NCBI GenBank assembly: GCA_037355855.1
Contig: CM074758.1
Span: 4,251,001 to 4,315,000 of the forward strand
Direction of reading: 5' to 3'
DNA length: 64,000 nucleotides
Origin: Pseudo-nitzschia pungens
Taxonomy: Eukaryota > Bacillariophyta > Bacillariophyceae > Bacillariales > Bacillariaceae
Shown here one piece after another: positions 1 to 11,560 of the stretch (within the stretch, counting starts at the first letter, position 1; each line of letters begins with the position of its first letter). The notes below the pieces were generated by a model. The model had not been told where the DNA came from. It did no database searches and saw only the letters and a list, made by a program, of their open reading frames with translations. Both the position numbers and the translations under genes were made by a program.

Positions 1-667
1 ATAGAATGACAAAAATTTGAAAAAAGTCATTTAAGGCGCGAATGCCACCCAAACGTTTTTTAACATAAGCATCCACCGATAAACTTGCGTCAGGCGAATA
101 ATACCGGTAAGGTTAAGTTAGCTTCTGAGACACGATTATTTTTTTCTTTTTGAAATTTTTTTTTATTTCGGTATCCGTCATCATTGTGATTAAGTTAGGG
201 ATAGGGTTTTGAGTGTTATTTTTATTTTGGGAAAGGATTCATAATTCTCTTTATTTCACTTTTAAGGTTAGGGTTGGTAGGAATGGTATGTTCTGAGATG
301 ACAGATGATATCGATTGTTCCTTTCTGCGAAGGAGAGGATGATGATTGATTGATCTTTGATGATCATTCCATGTTCCTCCGTCCTCCGAAAACATCAACG
401 AACGACGGGATCGATCTTTCTCCTCCACAAACACGTTGAAGAAAAAAAGCGAGACGACAACTGTCCAGCATCTTCGTCAATAATTACTTCGTATTATTAT
501 TAGAAGTATTTTGTAAACAGGAAATACAATTCAGGCTTTTGTTCTACAATTGAGTTTATTCATTCCCAGACAGCAACAGAAACGGCAAAAGTGTCCTAGA
601 CTTTTGCGGATAAACTACCGATTTTACACATCCACCAACACCTACCAAACCACAAACGCAACTCACA
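1..667. other. Intergenic/5' flank, no gene seen
   Basis: No convincing coding region is seen here. The DNA is AT-rich with T and A runs (for example around 140-170). The last part, about 540-667, is the likely 5' leader of the gene starting at 668. The short open frames have no recognisable protein character. Confidence 0.5.
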
Positions 668-2143
668 ATGGGCAAGAAAGGACGATCCAAGCGACGCGCC
701 CGCGGCAACGACAGCGACGACGACGACGATCTATCGGTGAACGGGGCTGCGGACTATCTCTCCGAGTCGCACACCATCGACGGATTGCTGAGCCACAACG
801 GCGACACGACCACCGTCGGATCCCTGCCCGACGATGCATCCTGGGGCATCCACGACGACGACGATGATGCCTACCAGAGAAAGGGCGGGGCAAACAACAC
901 CGACCAGCAGTCCGTCGAAGCCAACCAACAAAAATTGTCCGAAATGCTGGGATCCACCGTTCCGGAATTCGCCTCGGAAAAACGCTCGTCCAAGCGGGAG
1001 GCCATGCTCAAGGCGTGGTTCAAGGCGCTGACCCACTACGCGACCCTCCCGCCCTACGACGTCGTGGAGGAGTGGAGGGAGGAACTCGTCAAGGCCTGCG
1101 GCAGCTACGCCCTCCTGAGGGGTTCCCCCTCGGAGCAGTACGCGGGCTGCCGGGTGCTGGAGGCCATGGCCGTTCTGGTGGCCGACCACGATCTCTACGA
1201 CCTCGTTGCGAAGCGGCTCGTCAGGACCATCCAGGGGACGCACAAGGCGGTCCCGGTGCGGGTGAGCGCCCTGAGGGCCCTCGGAATGGTCGTCTTTTGC
1301 GGAATCGAGGACGACGTGATCACCGAATCGGTCCTGGATCTCTGCGAGGCGGTCCTCCGGAGCGAATACCGGGGCCAGTCCACGCCCCCGGCCCTGAGAG
1401 CCTGCGCCTGGCAGGTCTGGACGCTGCTGGCGACCACCGTCCACGAGCTCTACGTGGCCGGCAAGAACCACGAGTCGACGGGCCGGGGCCTCCTGCTCTT
1501 GCCGGTGGTGTCCGAGTGCCTGGAATCGGACGACCACTCGCTCCGGGAAGCCGCCGGGCAGGCCGTGGCCTTTGTCCACGATTGCCGGCTCCGGCTCGGC
1601 GTGGATGGAGACGACGACCGGGCGGAAGCCAGGAACGCCACCGATGCCAAGTACGCGCTGGGATCGTGGGAGGGATCGGAATGGGAGAACGACATCGACG
1701 AAATCACGCAAACGATTTACGACCTGGCGCACGCCAGCGGCCACAATCTGTCCAAGAAGGCCAAAAAGGAGCAGCGGTACGTCTTTCGAGACTACCTCGG
1801 GATGCTCCAGGACAACGAAACCCCCGAGGTGGTGGTCCAGTTTCGTGGCGGGAGCCTCGAGCTGACCAGTTTCGGCGACATTTGCGCGCTGGACTTTGTC
1901 AAGCGCTGTTTGCAGGGCGGCTTCCAGATCCAGCTGCTGACGAATCCCACCCTCCAGGCCATTTTCGGATGCGACGGTGCCGCCCTGGGATATTCGAACG
2001 GATACAGCCAGCTCGAAAAACGCCTCCTTCTTTCCAAGACGAGCGAGGCCGCCAAGCTGAAGGACCAGGATCGGCACAAGGGACGCAAGAAGCGGCAGAA
2101 CGTGAAAAATCACTTTTTGACGGCCGACGGAGATTGCATTTGA
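668..2143 (+). CDS. IFRD-like (interferon-related developmental regulator) helical-repeat protein
   Basis: This is a single-exon gene of 491 residues starting at ATG 668 and ending at TGA 2141-2143. The N-terminus is basic (MGKKGRSKRRAR) and is followed by an acidic Asp run at residues 16-21, as in many nuclear regulators. Residues of about 95-330 are alpha-helical HEAT/ARM-like repeats, matching the IFRD N-terminal domain. Residues of about 370-450 contain the IFRD C-terminal signature: an FRDYL segment, then EVVVQFRGGSLELTSF, then a stretch ending in LQAIFG. IFRD proteins are transcriptional or translational co-regulators in animals and plants; the role here is inferred from the family only. 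The coding DNA is much richer in G and C than the flanks. The long open frame on the other strand (731-2473) is a codon-bias shadow. Confidence 0.85.
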   Translation: MGKKGRSKRRARGNDSDDDDDLSVNGAADYLSESHTIDGLLSHNGDTTTVGSLPDDASWGIHDDDDDAYQRKGGANNTDQQSVEANQQKLSEMLGSTVPEFASEKRSSKREAMLKAWFKALTHYATLPPYDVVEEWREELVKACGSYALLRGSPSEQYAGCRVLEAMAVLVADHDLYDLVAKRLVRTIQGTHKAVPVRVSALRALGMVVFCGIEDDVITESVLDLCEAVLRSEYRGQSTPPALRACAWQVWTLLATTVHELYVAGKNHESTGRGLLLLPVVSECLESDDHSLREAAGQAVAFVHDCRLRLGVDGDDDRAEARNATDAKYALGSWEGSEWENDIDEITQTIYDLAHASGHNLSKKAKKEQRYVFRDYLGMLQDNETPEVVVQFRGGSLELTSFGDICALDFVKRCLQGGFQIQLLTNPTLQAIFGCDGAALGYSNGYSQLEKRLLLSKTSEAAKLKDQDRHKGRKKRQNVKNHFLTADGDCI

Positions 2144-2679
2144 TTGAGAGAAAACGGTTTCGGGAACGAAGTGGGCAGCCCGCGCGACGCAGAACGATTG
2201 GTTGAGAGAGGGGACGGATGATTCCTGCGGGCGAACCGTGGATGTTGTTGCAAAAAAGGATGCGCGGATAGCCGTCGGTATGCAGTAGAGCACTACTAGT
2301 ACGGTAGGTGCAACGGCAATGCGTGAGTGATGTGTTGTGTTGAGATGTGTTGCAGATACTCGCGAGTGGCTACGATTCCAGTGCCAACACCCGCAAGCGA
2401 TTGCCCCTGTTATGATCGCAGATGCATTCAAGACACGATTCAAACGGCGGCGAAACATTGAAAAATAGTGCATCCGAGGTGCACAAACATACTACATCAT
2501 TCGTATTACAATGAATTTTGAAAAAGAAAAGAAGAGTTTCAATTGTAACGACAACAAAGCAATGATTTGTAGCTAGTGTAATGTACTCTATGATGGTGAT
2601 CTTTTTCGTTGCCCGTGACTGCGAAACCCGTTTGTCACCATTGTTTCTCTCTTGATATCACACTGTCACTGCGCCACAA
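2144..2679. other. Intergenic between convergent genes
   Basis: This is the 3' flank of the IFRD-like gene and of the TBC gene, which converge here. The sequence is AT-rich and no gene, RNA or clear repeat is seen. Confidence 0.5.
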
Positions 2680-5075
2680 CTACTGCTGCTGTTTCTGCTG
2701 CTGCTCGGACTCCCATTCCCTTTCGTACTTTGCAATGACTTTCCGTCTCAACGGAATCTTGAGTGCCATGTCCATGATTTGGCCGCCCTCCACACGTTCG
2801 GGGAGCTCTCGGAAAAACGTCAAGATCTCTTCAAACGACATCTTGAGGAGCTGCGCCTGATACTTTTGCAGCAGGGCCAGCATGATTCTGTAAATGATTT
2901 TCCACCCCTCTCCCAAAAAGGCATCCCACACACGAAATACCAGGTCGAACTTGAAACTGCTCGTGTATTGCGTCAACAACCACTGTGTAGCGTACATAGT
3001 GACGTGGACGTGTTCCTTTTCAAAGTGTCTCGCGAGTCGAGACAAGTAGTGATGGATGAGCTTCTCGGCCACATACAAAACCTTGTGGGTTTGGAGCATT
3101 CCCTCCCCGAACAATCCCCTCATGTGGCACGGTTTGTCACTCATGACCGCTGCAACGCAATCCACAAACGAGCAAGAATTGTGTGAGTCCAACAGCATAA
3201 ATTTTCTCGACTGAGTGTGCTCGGTTGCAATCAATCGAAGCAAAGAAGCAAACACACACCATCGGCATACAACAAAAACAACAAACAACAAAAACACTCA
3301 CAAACCAGCATCCAAAACGCTTCCTCTTCCGTCATGAGGGTCAGGAACATGCCCGCGATAAAGTTCATTCCCTGGCAGTAACCCACTTCCGGATCGTAGT
3401 AGCTGTACGCCCGCAGGACCCGCCTCAGGGCGGCCTGGCCGCTCTGCGTGGTCGCTCGTATCGTGCAGCGATCGGTTCCGTCGCAAATCGAATACTGTTG
3501 CAGGGCGACCGAGGTAGTCGCACCGGCGTCCCCCCCGGACAGCGTCGATGCCATCCGAAGGTCCATTTCGAGATTGAGAATCAATGCCGCCAGTTCCGGA
3601 TCACAAATTCCGGATCCATTGAGATTGGGATTGTTGTTGTTGTTGTTGTTGTTGTAATGGGTATTGCTGCTGCTGCTGTTGCTGCTTGCCGGAGACGACG
3701 CAGAACCACCACCAGCCGCGTCGTACGACAACGCCCTTTCCCCATCGCTGCTGTCCGATTGGGGAATCGGTCGTTCTTCTTCGTAAAACAAATTGTGTCG
3801 GGGAAACGTGCGGTGAATATCGCGTTCGATAATGTCCTGGATGCTTCGAAAATCCCTCGTTGCCGCATAATTGGCATGATTGCTATTATTGTTTTTGCTG
3901 CCGCTGTTGATAGTGTTGTTGTTATTGCTCCCCCTCTCGCTCGATTCCGGTGGAGAGGACCGCGTTGCGTCGCCTCTCGTCGGTTTCATCGGAGACGGTG
4001 TCGTCGTTGCCGTCACCGATGGCGACACCGACGATTGCTTCGACTTGTTGGGCGACGTGTTGGTGAACGTGCTCGCCTCCGACGCCATCGACGTGGGAGA
4101 GGTTCGATTCGAGTTGGAATTCGAGTTGGAATTGGAATTCGAGTGGCTCTCCAGCCGTTCCGGAGTGTGTTCGCCACCGCTCGACTCGCCGCACGCGACA
4201 TCGTACGAACCAGATGCGTCCATCAGCGACTGCTGCCGCTTCTTCCTCTTGTTCCGGGCCTGGAGCTCCCGGCAATTCTCGAGCATGGCATCGCTCGTGA
4301 TCCGTACAATCTCCGGGTACATCCCCGGAACCACAATCCCTCCTCCCAGAGCCAACCACACCCTGCCACGCATCGAATCCGGGATTCCCTTTCGCAATCT
4401 CCGGAGGACGACCGCGTTGGAACCAAAAATGGGAACCTGGCGGGGAATTGGTTTTTTCTGGAGCAACCATTGGGACTGCTGCTGTATGTTCTTGAGAGAC
4501 GACGGCGACAACGACGACGAAGAGCTGCCTCGTTTCGTGTTCGTGTTCACGCTGCCCCTGGCGCTTTCCTGTTGCTTGGAGAGTTTTCCTTGCTTGCTCT
4601 GCTTGTCCCAGCCCTGCAGGGTCGTCTTCCATTTCTTTTCCCTCGAAAGGGTCCGTTCCGACTCGGCAAAGCTCGGAACGTTAATGTTTTCGGCACCATT
4701 CGTTTCGAGAATGTGTCCCTTCGAATCAATGTTCACGATAAAACCGTATCGATCGAGTTGCAGCGGCATGGTTTCGCTGTCGTTGTCGTCGTTCGGGTTG
4801 CAATTGTAATTATAATTGTAATTGCTATTGTAATTGTCGTCGTCGTGATTGTTTCTCCTTCGGGTGCTCGTAATGGTGGTGGTCCGAGCGTCGTTTTGGG
4901 GTGGGTAGTAGTAGTTGCGGGAACGACGGCCGGGTGACGAATGAATCACTTCGACGTTGTGTTGTTCTTCCGGATCACCAAAATCCTCAAGAGACGAAAT
5001 GCTGGTAGCCGTGCACGCTGTGGTCGTGCTCGTAGGAGTGTTGGAAATGGCTCTCGTCGCTTCACGGCTCCCTCG

Positions 5076-5107
<32 letters not shown>

Positions 5108-5270
5108 GATCCTTGTTGTTGTGGATGCTGTTGCTGTTGCTGTTGCTGTTGCTTCTGTGAGTAGCTCTCTTGCTCTTACTCGTGCTCGCACTGCCGGGAG
5201 ATAGAAAGGAAGGGACACTACTCGCGCTGAGGGACGGAAAGTTTGTTTCCGCTAACACAAATGGACCCAT
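2680..5270 (-). CDS. TBC-domain Rab GTPase-activating protein (two exons)
   Basis: Exon 1 runs from ATG 5270 down to 3302, an intron occupies 3301-3150, and exon 2 runs 3149-2680. The donor reads GTGAGT and the acceptor ends in TTGCAG. Splicing keeps the frame (2,439 bp, 812 residues). The first 300 residues are low-complexity Ser/Asn/Thr-rich. The TBC domain begins near residue 315 ([17 protein letters not shown]) and is interrupted by about 250 low-complexity residues. It resumes with the arginine-finger motif [12 protein letters not shown] (near 3810-3845) and the glutamine-finger motif YCQGM (near 3370-3385). Exon 2 carries the rest of the domain ([20 protein letters not shown]). Both catalytic fingers are present, so GAP activity on a Rab in membrane traffic is expected from the family. 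The substrate Rab cannot be told. The C-terminus is Gln-rich. Confidence 0.85.
3150..3301 (-). other. Intron of the TBC gene
   Basis: This 152-bp intron has a GTGAGT donor (3301-3296 on the minus strand) and a TTGCAG acceptor ending at 3150. Removing it joins FWMLV to VMSDKP in phase 1 and restores the TBC fold. The unspliced reading ends in an uncharacteristic hydrophobic tail. Confidence 0.8.
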
Positions 5271-7848
5271 GTAGTCTGGCTATGAAGGAGCTACTTGTGA
5301 GTGAGTGGTTCCCAATCGTTGCAGTCCGATTCAAGTCGATTCGAATCGATTCGAATCGATCCACTGGACAGGACAGGGTAGAGTAGGATTCGATGATTCG
5401 ATTCGACTGGATTCGATTCAATTCAATCAATTGAATTCGATTGGATTTAATTGGATTGGATTGGATTGGATTGGATTGGATGATTCGATCCGCAACGTTC
5501 CAATGGATGGATCGATAGATACGGTAGATGAATTCCAACTACACCGGAATCAATCAACCGAAGCAAATGAATCAATCAATTCAAATTACTGCGCACCAGG
5601 AAATTTAGTATTCCCCAACCGAACGGTGACACAATCGGTAACCCAAATACTAACAGAACCGGAACGTCTCAACAAAAAGAATCCCGGACAATGACACGAC
5701 CGAGTCAGTCGGTCAGTCTCGCAACGAGATTGATGAAGGATCGCAATTGGCAGCACGGATAGCGCTCAACAAATGACAATGCGTGCAGCCCGTCCCCGTC
5801 TCTCTCTCTCTCTCTCTCTCTCTCTACAGCAAGAACAAATTGCTTTGTTGTTTCCAACTGCAAGGGAAGACTCACTCGCTAACTCACTCTCGAATTGAGA
5901 GGTTCCGGTGTGGAAGAATGTATGTGTTCGGATTTCGTGGGACCTCTCTCGAGTGCGGTGTCTGGTACCGTACAGCACATGCCATCGGCCTCTCTTTCTG
6001 TGTACGAGTACGAGACGTACGTATTCGTACCAGTAATTACTGGTACCGTACGGTCCTCTTGTGAACGAGGACTTCAAACTCTCTCTGACAGCCTTCAAAT
6101 CCTCGAACCGAAAAGGGAATCATCCTTTTCGTGTGTGACATTGTTTAAATGCAGGTGCTGCAGGTGTTTTAGGTATGCAAAATTCGTCGGGTAGATATGC
6201 ACATGCGCGCGCAGGCGCAGTCCGTTGGGCTAGATATTTTTCGTTCGGGTTTCCGATGTCTGTTCGAAACCGCCTTGGCGTTCGGGTGCGACGATTCAAA
6301 TCCGCAATACATAGTCGCGCTACAACTGCGCTGTTGGTGTCGGATGGGGCTTTTATTGTTGCGGTGGAAACGAGGCGCAAGAAACCACGGATGCCTTCGC
6401 ACGACCTTGTACTTGTACTTGTACTTGCACTGGGACTTGCACTTCGTGACTTCATTCGTTTTCCCACGATTTTTTTGAGATTGACATGATGGCGGCGTGC
6501 TCTTCATTACGGTAAGGTTAAGTTACTGTATGTTCTTTTCATCAAATCCATTCATCAACGAGTGAGCAAATCAATTTTAACCGTTATTGATCGTTCGTTC
6601 AGCCGTTAATAGTACGTATGACGAGACATAAATACTCATCATTCTTTCATGAAGAGAAAATTGATTTCTCATCAATACTACCAGTAACCTAACTACGGTA
6701 GCTCGTAAGGTAGTAGTAGTAACACCAAAAACAAAAACATTAGGTCTGCCGTCAGCAGAAGCGCTCCTCTTGTTGCCATAATATTGTAGTAAAACTAACC
6801 TGTTCAAAGCCTTGTGAAGCAATGGAAAGATTAGGCCAGGAATACCTTTCTTATTTTACTAAATGCTGTGAGCAAGGTATTTCTACACTTTTTCTCATCA
6901 ATCCCATTCTTGTAGGTAGATGATGCGGTCTACTACTACTACTAGTAGTTCTCAGCAGGATTGTTCGACAACACCAGGATTTACCCAAGAAGTGATGCCT
7001 GAATTTCTTTGCTAGAATCTCCTCCTTAGATTTGGAAGTCATCTTTCAATTGACTGGTGCTCCTGATAAGAAGGTACCCTTGACCTCCCCTTCTTGCCTA
7101 GAAGGATCAAAGAAATTTGTTTGAAATGAATGCCTTGTGGCTTTTGATCTCGTCAACACAATATGGAGCATTACCAGATGTAATAAACGATTCTCCCAAT
7201 GTTGCAAAGGAAAGTTTCTCCATTTCTTGGTTTGTCATGTATCCATCCGCATTGCTCGTCGCATTGCAATTTTCTTCAAACGCCGTTGCAATATTTTTAC
7301 TTCTCCAAAAGACTTCTTGCTACTCTAGTACATACTTCTTCCTCCACAAAGCTCGAAAGTTCGAAAGCTCTGTTACTACCTTCGGAGCGACAATCATGTG
7401 CTAACCCTGTTCTTCCCTTTGCCGTCTCACCTCTTGACATGTTTACTTTCACATGGGTCCGATACGAACTGATTTCATTACTAGTACTAGTACTAGTACT
7501 ACCGTTTCCGTTTGCCATAGTTTGTGCCCACCATCTTCTCTCAGGACCCTTCTTGGCACTTTTGATCTTTCAGCTACTAATGTGCATAATGAAGTCAAAG
7601 ATTACTTGCAGAGATTGGACGAAAGCATGTACGATTATGCAAGTTTAGGCAATGATTGATACAATTAAATTACTGGTGCAGAAGCGTACTTCTATCCTGA
7701 ATTTCATACCCACCCACGTGTTGCTCGATACCTTGGGTCTGGTTTCATTCTTGATGGATGATAAACGTCTTCTTTGTTTCTACAAAACTCACGAGAACAA
7801 TGGTAAATGCAGTAATCGTTCGAAACGGTTTTCTGCGTCTGCGTTCCA
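5271..7848. other. Long intergenic region with simple repeats
   Basis: No supported gene is seen. Repeats present are: interleaved TCGATTCGAA words (about 5330-5365); a TTGGA pentamer array (about 5449-5480); a CT dinucleotide array (about 5799-5826); and a TTGTAC hexamer array (about 6408-6430). Palindromic TACCGTACGG-like words occur around 5960-6055. On the minus strand, about 7100-7290 holds one open stretch of roughly 60 codons with protein-like composition. It has no start and no family match I recognise, so it may be a remnant. Confidence 0.45.
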
Positions 7849-9355
7849 CTAATCACAAAATCCACAAGTCTCTCTACACGTGGTCCTCACACCAAACTCC
7901 TCACATCTGACCTCGCGGTTCTTTTTCACCCATTTGCACTTTTTGTCACTGCCATTCACATCGAATTTCTTCGGCGCATCGACACATGCATATTCGCTGC
8001 ATTTACCGCAAGTGAAAGGACACAATTTTTGAAAGGCCTTTTTTTTGCATAATTTATTTTGCCTGTTTGTACTTTGAGCCACCCAATTGCATGACCTATA
8101 TTTCTTTCTGTACACGAATTCAATTTCGGAGTCTTGACAAGGAGTTGCGACCGGGCTTTGGGTTGGGCTTTGGGTTGGGCTTGGGGTTGGGCTCGGGATT
8201 TGAGCTCGAGGGCATTGGAATGAAGAACAATCACATTGACTCGATGTTGGACAAGGGAAGGTAACGTCGGCAGGAAAGACCCTCGATATGATCGAATACA
8301 AACCGTTGTCATACGATTGCAATTCCGCTTTTGTATTTGCTGATGAAAATATGTTTGCATCGTAGAAGCTTTGAACACCTTCGGCCCAGAATTCCTCATG
8401 ATTCGTTGCGGCATAGGTCTGTAAATAAGGCAACGCAAGAAAGATGAAGATTGAGTGAGGCACCAAAGCATCAATTTTTGTATCATGTGAAAAAGAGACG
8501 CATACCCACTTACACCTTCCCAGAGTTTATTAACTATCACAGATGCCTGATACAAATCCCTTAACGCTAGATCCAGGTCATCCGAGCCGTTCAACTCAAT
8601 CATTCTCTGTAAAGGTAGCTTGCCTCCTGAACCTTGAAGTGAGTGGGCTGTTTCGTGAATACAAATATTCTCGCCTTTGTATACATCATTATCCAAACAC
8701 AACAAGTTCTCTTCCGCACAAGAAGTGACGGGAATCCATCGCGTCGCTCCCACACCTCGTGCCCAGTTCCAGTCTTTGCCTAGCTCGGAATACTCCGGAA
8801 TATCAGTCAAAAGTTCATCTTTTCCTATCACTGCCAGGTGCACTCCCTCTTCAACGAGATTGTTCAAGAGATCGGGTCTTCCTTCAGTCATTTTAGCGAA
8901 GGTAAGGGCGGCTTCGTACAGAGCGTCGTCGCTCACTGCAGCTGATGAAGCAATCACGAAACCATCCACATCGACGACTTTTCCATAGAAGGGATCTAGA
9001 TTGTAGCCCACAGCGCTTACTACGCTGTAGCAGCAGGATCCGCAAGATATTGCTGCACTGCGATTTGTTGTGCGCTTTTTCTCTCTGTGGGGCAATTGGT
9101 CGGCAGATGGCAGCGGCTTCGGTTTCATCAAAATAATATTCTACACCAGAGAACAGAGAAGTTAATTTAAAGTTGAGTATGAATATAATAAAAACTTCAG
9201 TGCTTTTACATTGTGGAAGTTTCATCAAAGTTGGAGGGCTGTTTCTCTCGTCTTACCTCTTCCAAGGGCTCTGTTGATAGAATTTCATGAGCACATCCAT
9301 TGAAGAGTCCTGAGAAAGCAAAAGAGCTGATCAAAATGAAGAGTGTCTTCGTCAT
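7849..9355 (-). CDS. Secreted HExxH (gluzincin-like) protein with C-terminal ShKT-type cysteine domains, three exons
   Basis: Exon 1 is 9355-9257, exon 2 is 9140-8514 and exon 3 is 8418-7849. Both introns begin GTAAG and end TAG or CAG in phase 0, giving 431 residues. The ATG at 9355 opens a clear signal peptide (MTKTLFILISSFAFSGLFNG), so the protein should be secreted. At about residues 195-199 lies HETAH, the zinc-binding HExxH motif. About 50 residues later comes NHEEFWAEGVQ, a plausible position for the third zinc ligand, which suggests a gluzincin-type peptidase. A Pro/Thr/Ser linker follows, then two Cys-rich modules (about 335-380 and 383-430) each ending in a CxxTCGxC-like pattern typical of ShKT domains. 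Those domains are common in secreted algal and invertebrate proteins. The peptidase assignment rests on the zinc motif alone. A remote pseudo-enzyme is possible. Confidence 0.75.
8419..8513 (-). other. Intron 2 of the HExxH/ShKT gene
   Basis: This 95-bp intron has a GTAAGT donor and a TTTACAG acceptor. Splicing joins KLWEG to TYAATNHEEFW and brings the putative third zinc ligand into frame with HETAH. Confidence 0.8.
9141..9256 (-). other. Intron 1 of the HExxH/ShKT gene
   Basis: This 116-bp intron has a GTAAGA donor after the 33-codon signal-peptide exon and a GGTGTAG acceptor. It separates the export signal from the mature protein. Confidence 0.8.
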
Positions 9356-9808
9356 ATTCTGATTTAAATCGTTGTAGTCGTTTCAAGTTTGAAGAAGAGT
9401 TGTTGACGAGTTATGAGAGCTAAGAATATGTCATCAAAATTGGTGTAAAGGTGTTTGTTTGTTTGTTTATGCTGGTTTTGTAACTTGCAAAATGTATCCG
9501 ATACAGTAATCGCATGTACTACGTATTCTTTACTGCGAAAATACTCAGGATTCGAAAAACGATCGGATGCCAAGCACGGAGAACGAAGGAATCTGTGTTT
9601 GGAACAGAGACCATAAATGATGCTTCATGATAATAAGAACAGCATTTACATACGATACGGTATCCAAAGAAATCAATAATAGAAATAAGAACTAATTACT
9701 ATTATTATAATATTGTATTTGCACCGAAGACTGATAAGTTCTAGGACGACTGCTTCAAGCGTGTAGCTCTATTCGTGTGTTGTAAGTTACGTAAGATTGG
9801 AATTTAGA

Positions 9809-9903
9809 TACTACGGAATTCCTATCAGCTGTCCCCCGGTTTCCGTAGAAATTAGTAGTTGAGGATGTAGAACCGGGGGACAGCTGATAGGAATTTTGTA
9901 GTA
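9809..9903. mobile_element. Foldback MITE copy 1
   Basis: This 95-bp element consists almost wholly of two inverted arms of about 31 bp separated by about 30 bp. Both arms contain GAATTCCTATCAGCTGTCC or a close variant and the run of C (or G) that follows it. It has no coding capacity. A target-site duplication is not obvious. Confidence 0.75.
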
Positions 9904-10233
9904 TCATCTGAACGGGAACAAACTACTGTACCGTAGGATTTATTTATTCATTCATTCACTCATTCATTCTCTTCGATCGAACATACCGTACGGTAGGGTA
10001 AGTCTACAGTAAGTTGATTGTAGAACATCTTCGAAATTTGAGTTGTGCTCTTTGACCTTAGTCTTCTGGATACGGAAGGTGATGAGAATGTAGTCAATTA
10101 CCTTCGTCGCATAATTTATTACGGATTTTTTCTCAAGGAGTTTTTCCAACGGTCATAAAGAACTTTCGTTGTGGTCAAAGGTCGTTGGTCATAGATAACC
10201 TTTAACTTCGTGAGAACCAGTACGTAAGAACCT

Positions 10234-10330
10234 TACTACGGAATTCCTATCACCTGTCCCCCGACTTTAGTAGAAACAAGTAGGAGTTAGGATGTAGAAC
10301 CGGGGGACAGCTGATACGAATTTTGTAGTA
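10234..10330. mobile_element. Foldback MITE copy 2
   Basis: This 97-bp element is closely similar to the element at 9809-9903, in the same orientation and with a related central loop containing GGATGTAGAACCGGGGG. One arm has CACCTG where copy 1 has CAGCTG, and the other arm has one substitution. Two copies 330 bp apart show a dispersed family rather than a chance palindrome. Confidence 0.75.
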
Positions 10331-11015
10331 GGGCCTTAGTCGCATTGTTGTACGGTATGTCACTGTGTATTTCGAACAGGTGTACGAATCGTGTATAATT
10401 AGTACCAATTGTACACAGATTCCAGTCAAGTACAAATTGTACACGAATTCCTGTTCAAAATTATACTTATAAGGATATAAAAATTACTTAGACTCCGCTC
10501 TAAATTAGTATTTATGTTACGAAAAATGTTACCACTATTTCGCGTGACGTTCTGAAGACTGTCGGTCTTCTTTTTAAAAAAAAAAAAATATAGAAATAAT
10601 AATTAGTTAAGAGTACTACTAATACTAATATTAGTAGTAATACCAATTCTTGTATGATTGTAAGATTAGGTCTACCAGTACTAGTTTCTGTGTTTTCATT
10701 AGGGTGTAACAGCTACAAAAATGAATCATAGGGAAATTACCTTCATCAATACCAAAAAAAGCAGTTAGGCGAACTAAGAAATCAAAAAAAAAATATCGAA
10801 GCTCACTAAAGAGCTGTCTGTTTATTTTCATCTGTAAGTCAGAAGGCTACTTGTAAGATCTTACCTATGACACGCTTTGCCTTACTAGTTGAATCATTGT
10901 CAAACATTCCGAATACTTCGTATTATTCAATAGTACATTAGGTAGTCTGTAACAAGGTGATTCGAATACCAAAACTCGAAAAATCATGACTTATTATGCT
11001 TTACCTGGTACCACC

Positions 11016-11560
11016 AGTTGATTCTAACATTGACACTAGGAGAAAAAAATAACATTAATGAATTGTATGCTGATGGTGAGTCTATCATTGCTACAAAATT
11101 CCTATCAGCTGTCCCCCAGTTGATTCTAAGGTTCACACGAGATGAATCTAATAACATTCATTGTATAATATGATGGTGCTGAGTCTATCATTAGTTGATG
11201 ATAAGGTTGTCACTAGACGAATCTAATACCACTTCTGATATTATTGGATTGCAGATCTATCATTAGTTGATTCCAAGATTGACACTAGATGAATTTAACA
11301 TCAATTCTTGTATATGATTGTAAATCTATCCTTAGTTGATTCTAAGGTGAACACTAGATGAACCTCATAATATTGATTGTATTTTATGGTGAGTCTACCA
11401 TTAGTTGATGATAAGGTTGACACTGGATGAATCTAACAACATTATATGTATATGATGATGAATCTATCCTAAGTTGATGATAAGGTTGACACTGGATGAA
11501 TCTAACAGCATTATCTGTCTATGATCATCTATCCTTAGTTGATGATAAAGTTGACACTAT
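11016..11560 (+). repeat. Tandem array of about 70-bp units
   Basis: Eight diverged units of about 65-75 bp each begin with AGTTGATNNTAAGGTTGACAC-like sequence and end with GAGTCTATCATT or a variant. The last units (about 11400-11550) are the most similar to each other. The first and second units are separated by a MITE half copy. No coding potential is seen. Confidence 0.75.
11090..11119 (+). mobile_element. MITE half copy within the tandem array
   Basis: One arm of the foldback family (CTACAAAATTCCTATCAGCT followed by GTCCCCC) sits exactly between two units of the about 70-bp array. Only one arm is present, so this is either a truncated insertion or part of an ancestral unit. Confidence 0.6.

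Noticed and set aside
731..2473. 580-codon open frame on the minus strand
   Set aside because: It is antisense to the IFRD-like gene, has composition typical of a GC-rich codon-bias shadow (Arg/Val/Gly/His-rich) and shows no domain.
3225..4937. 570-codon plus-strand open frame
   Set aside because: It is antisense to TBC exon 1 and made of Arg/Val/Ile repeats from Asn/Ser codon runs.
7100..7290. Possible 62-codon minus-strand coding remnant
   Set aside because: It has no start codon, a stop just upstream, no convincing splice partner and no family match. It is kept only as a remark on the intergenic region.
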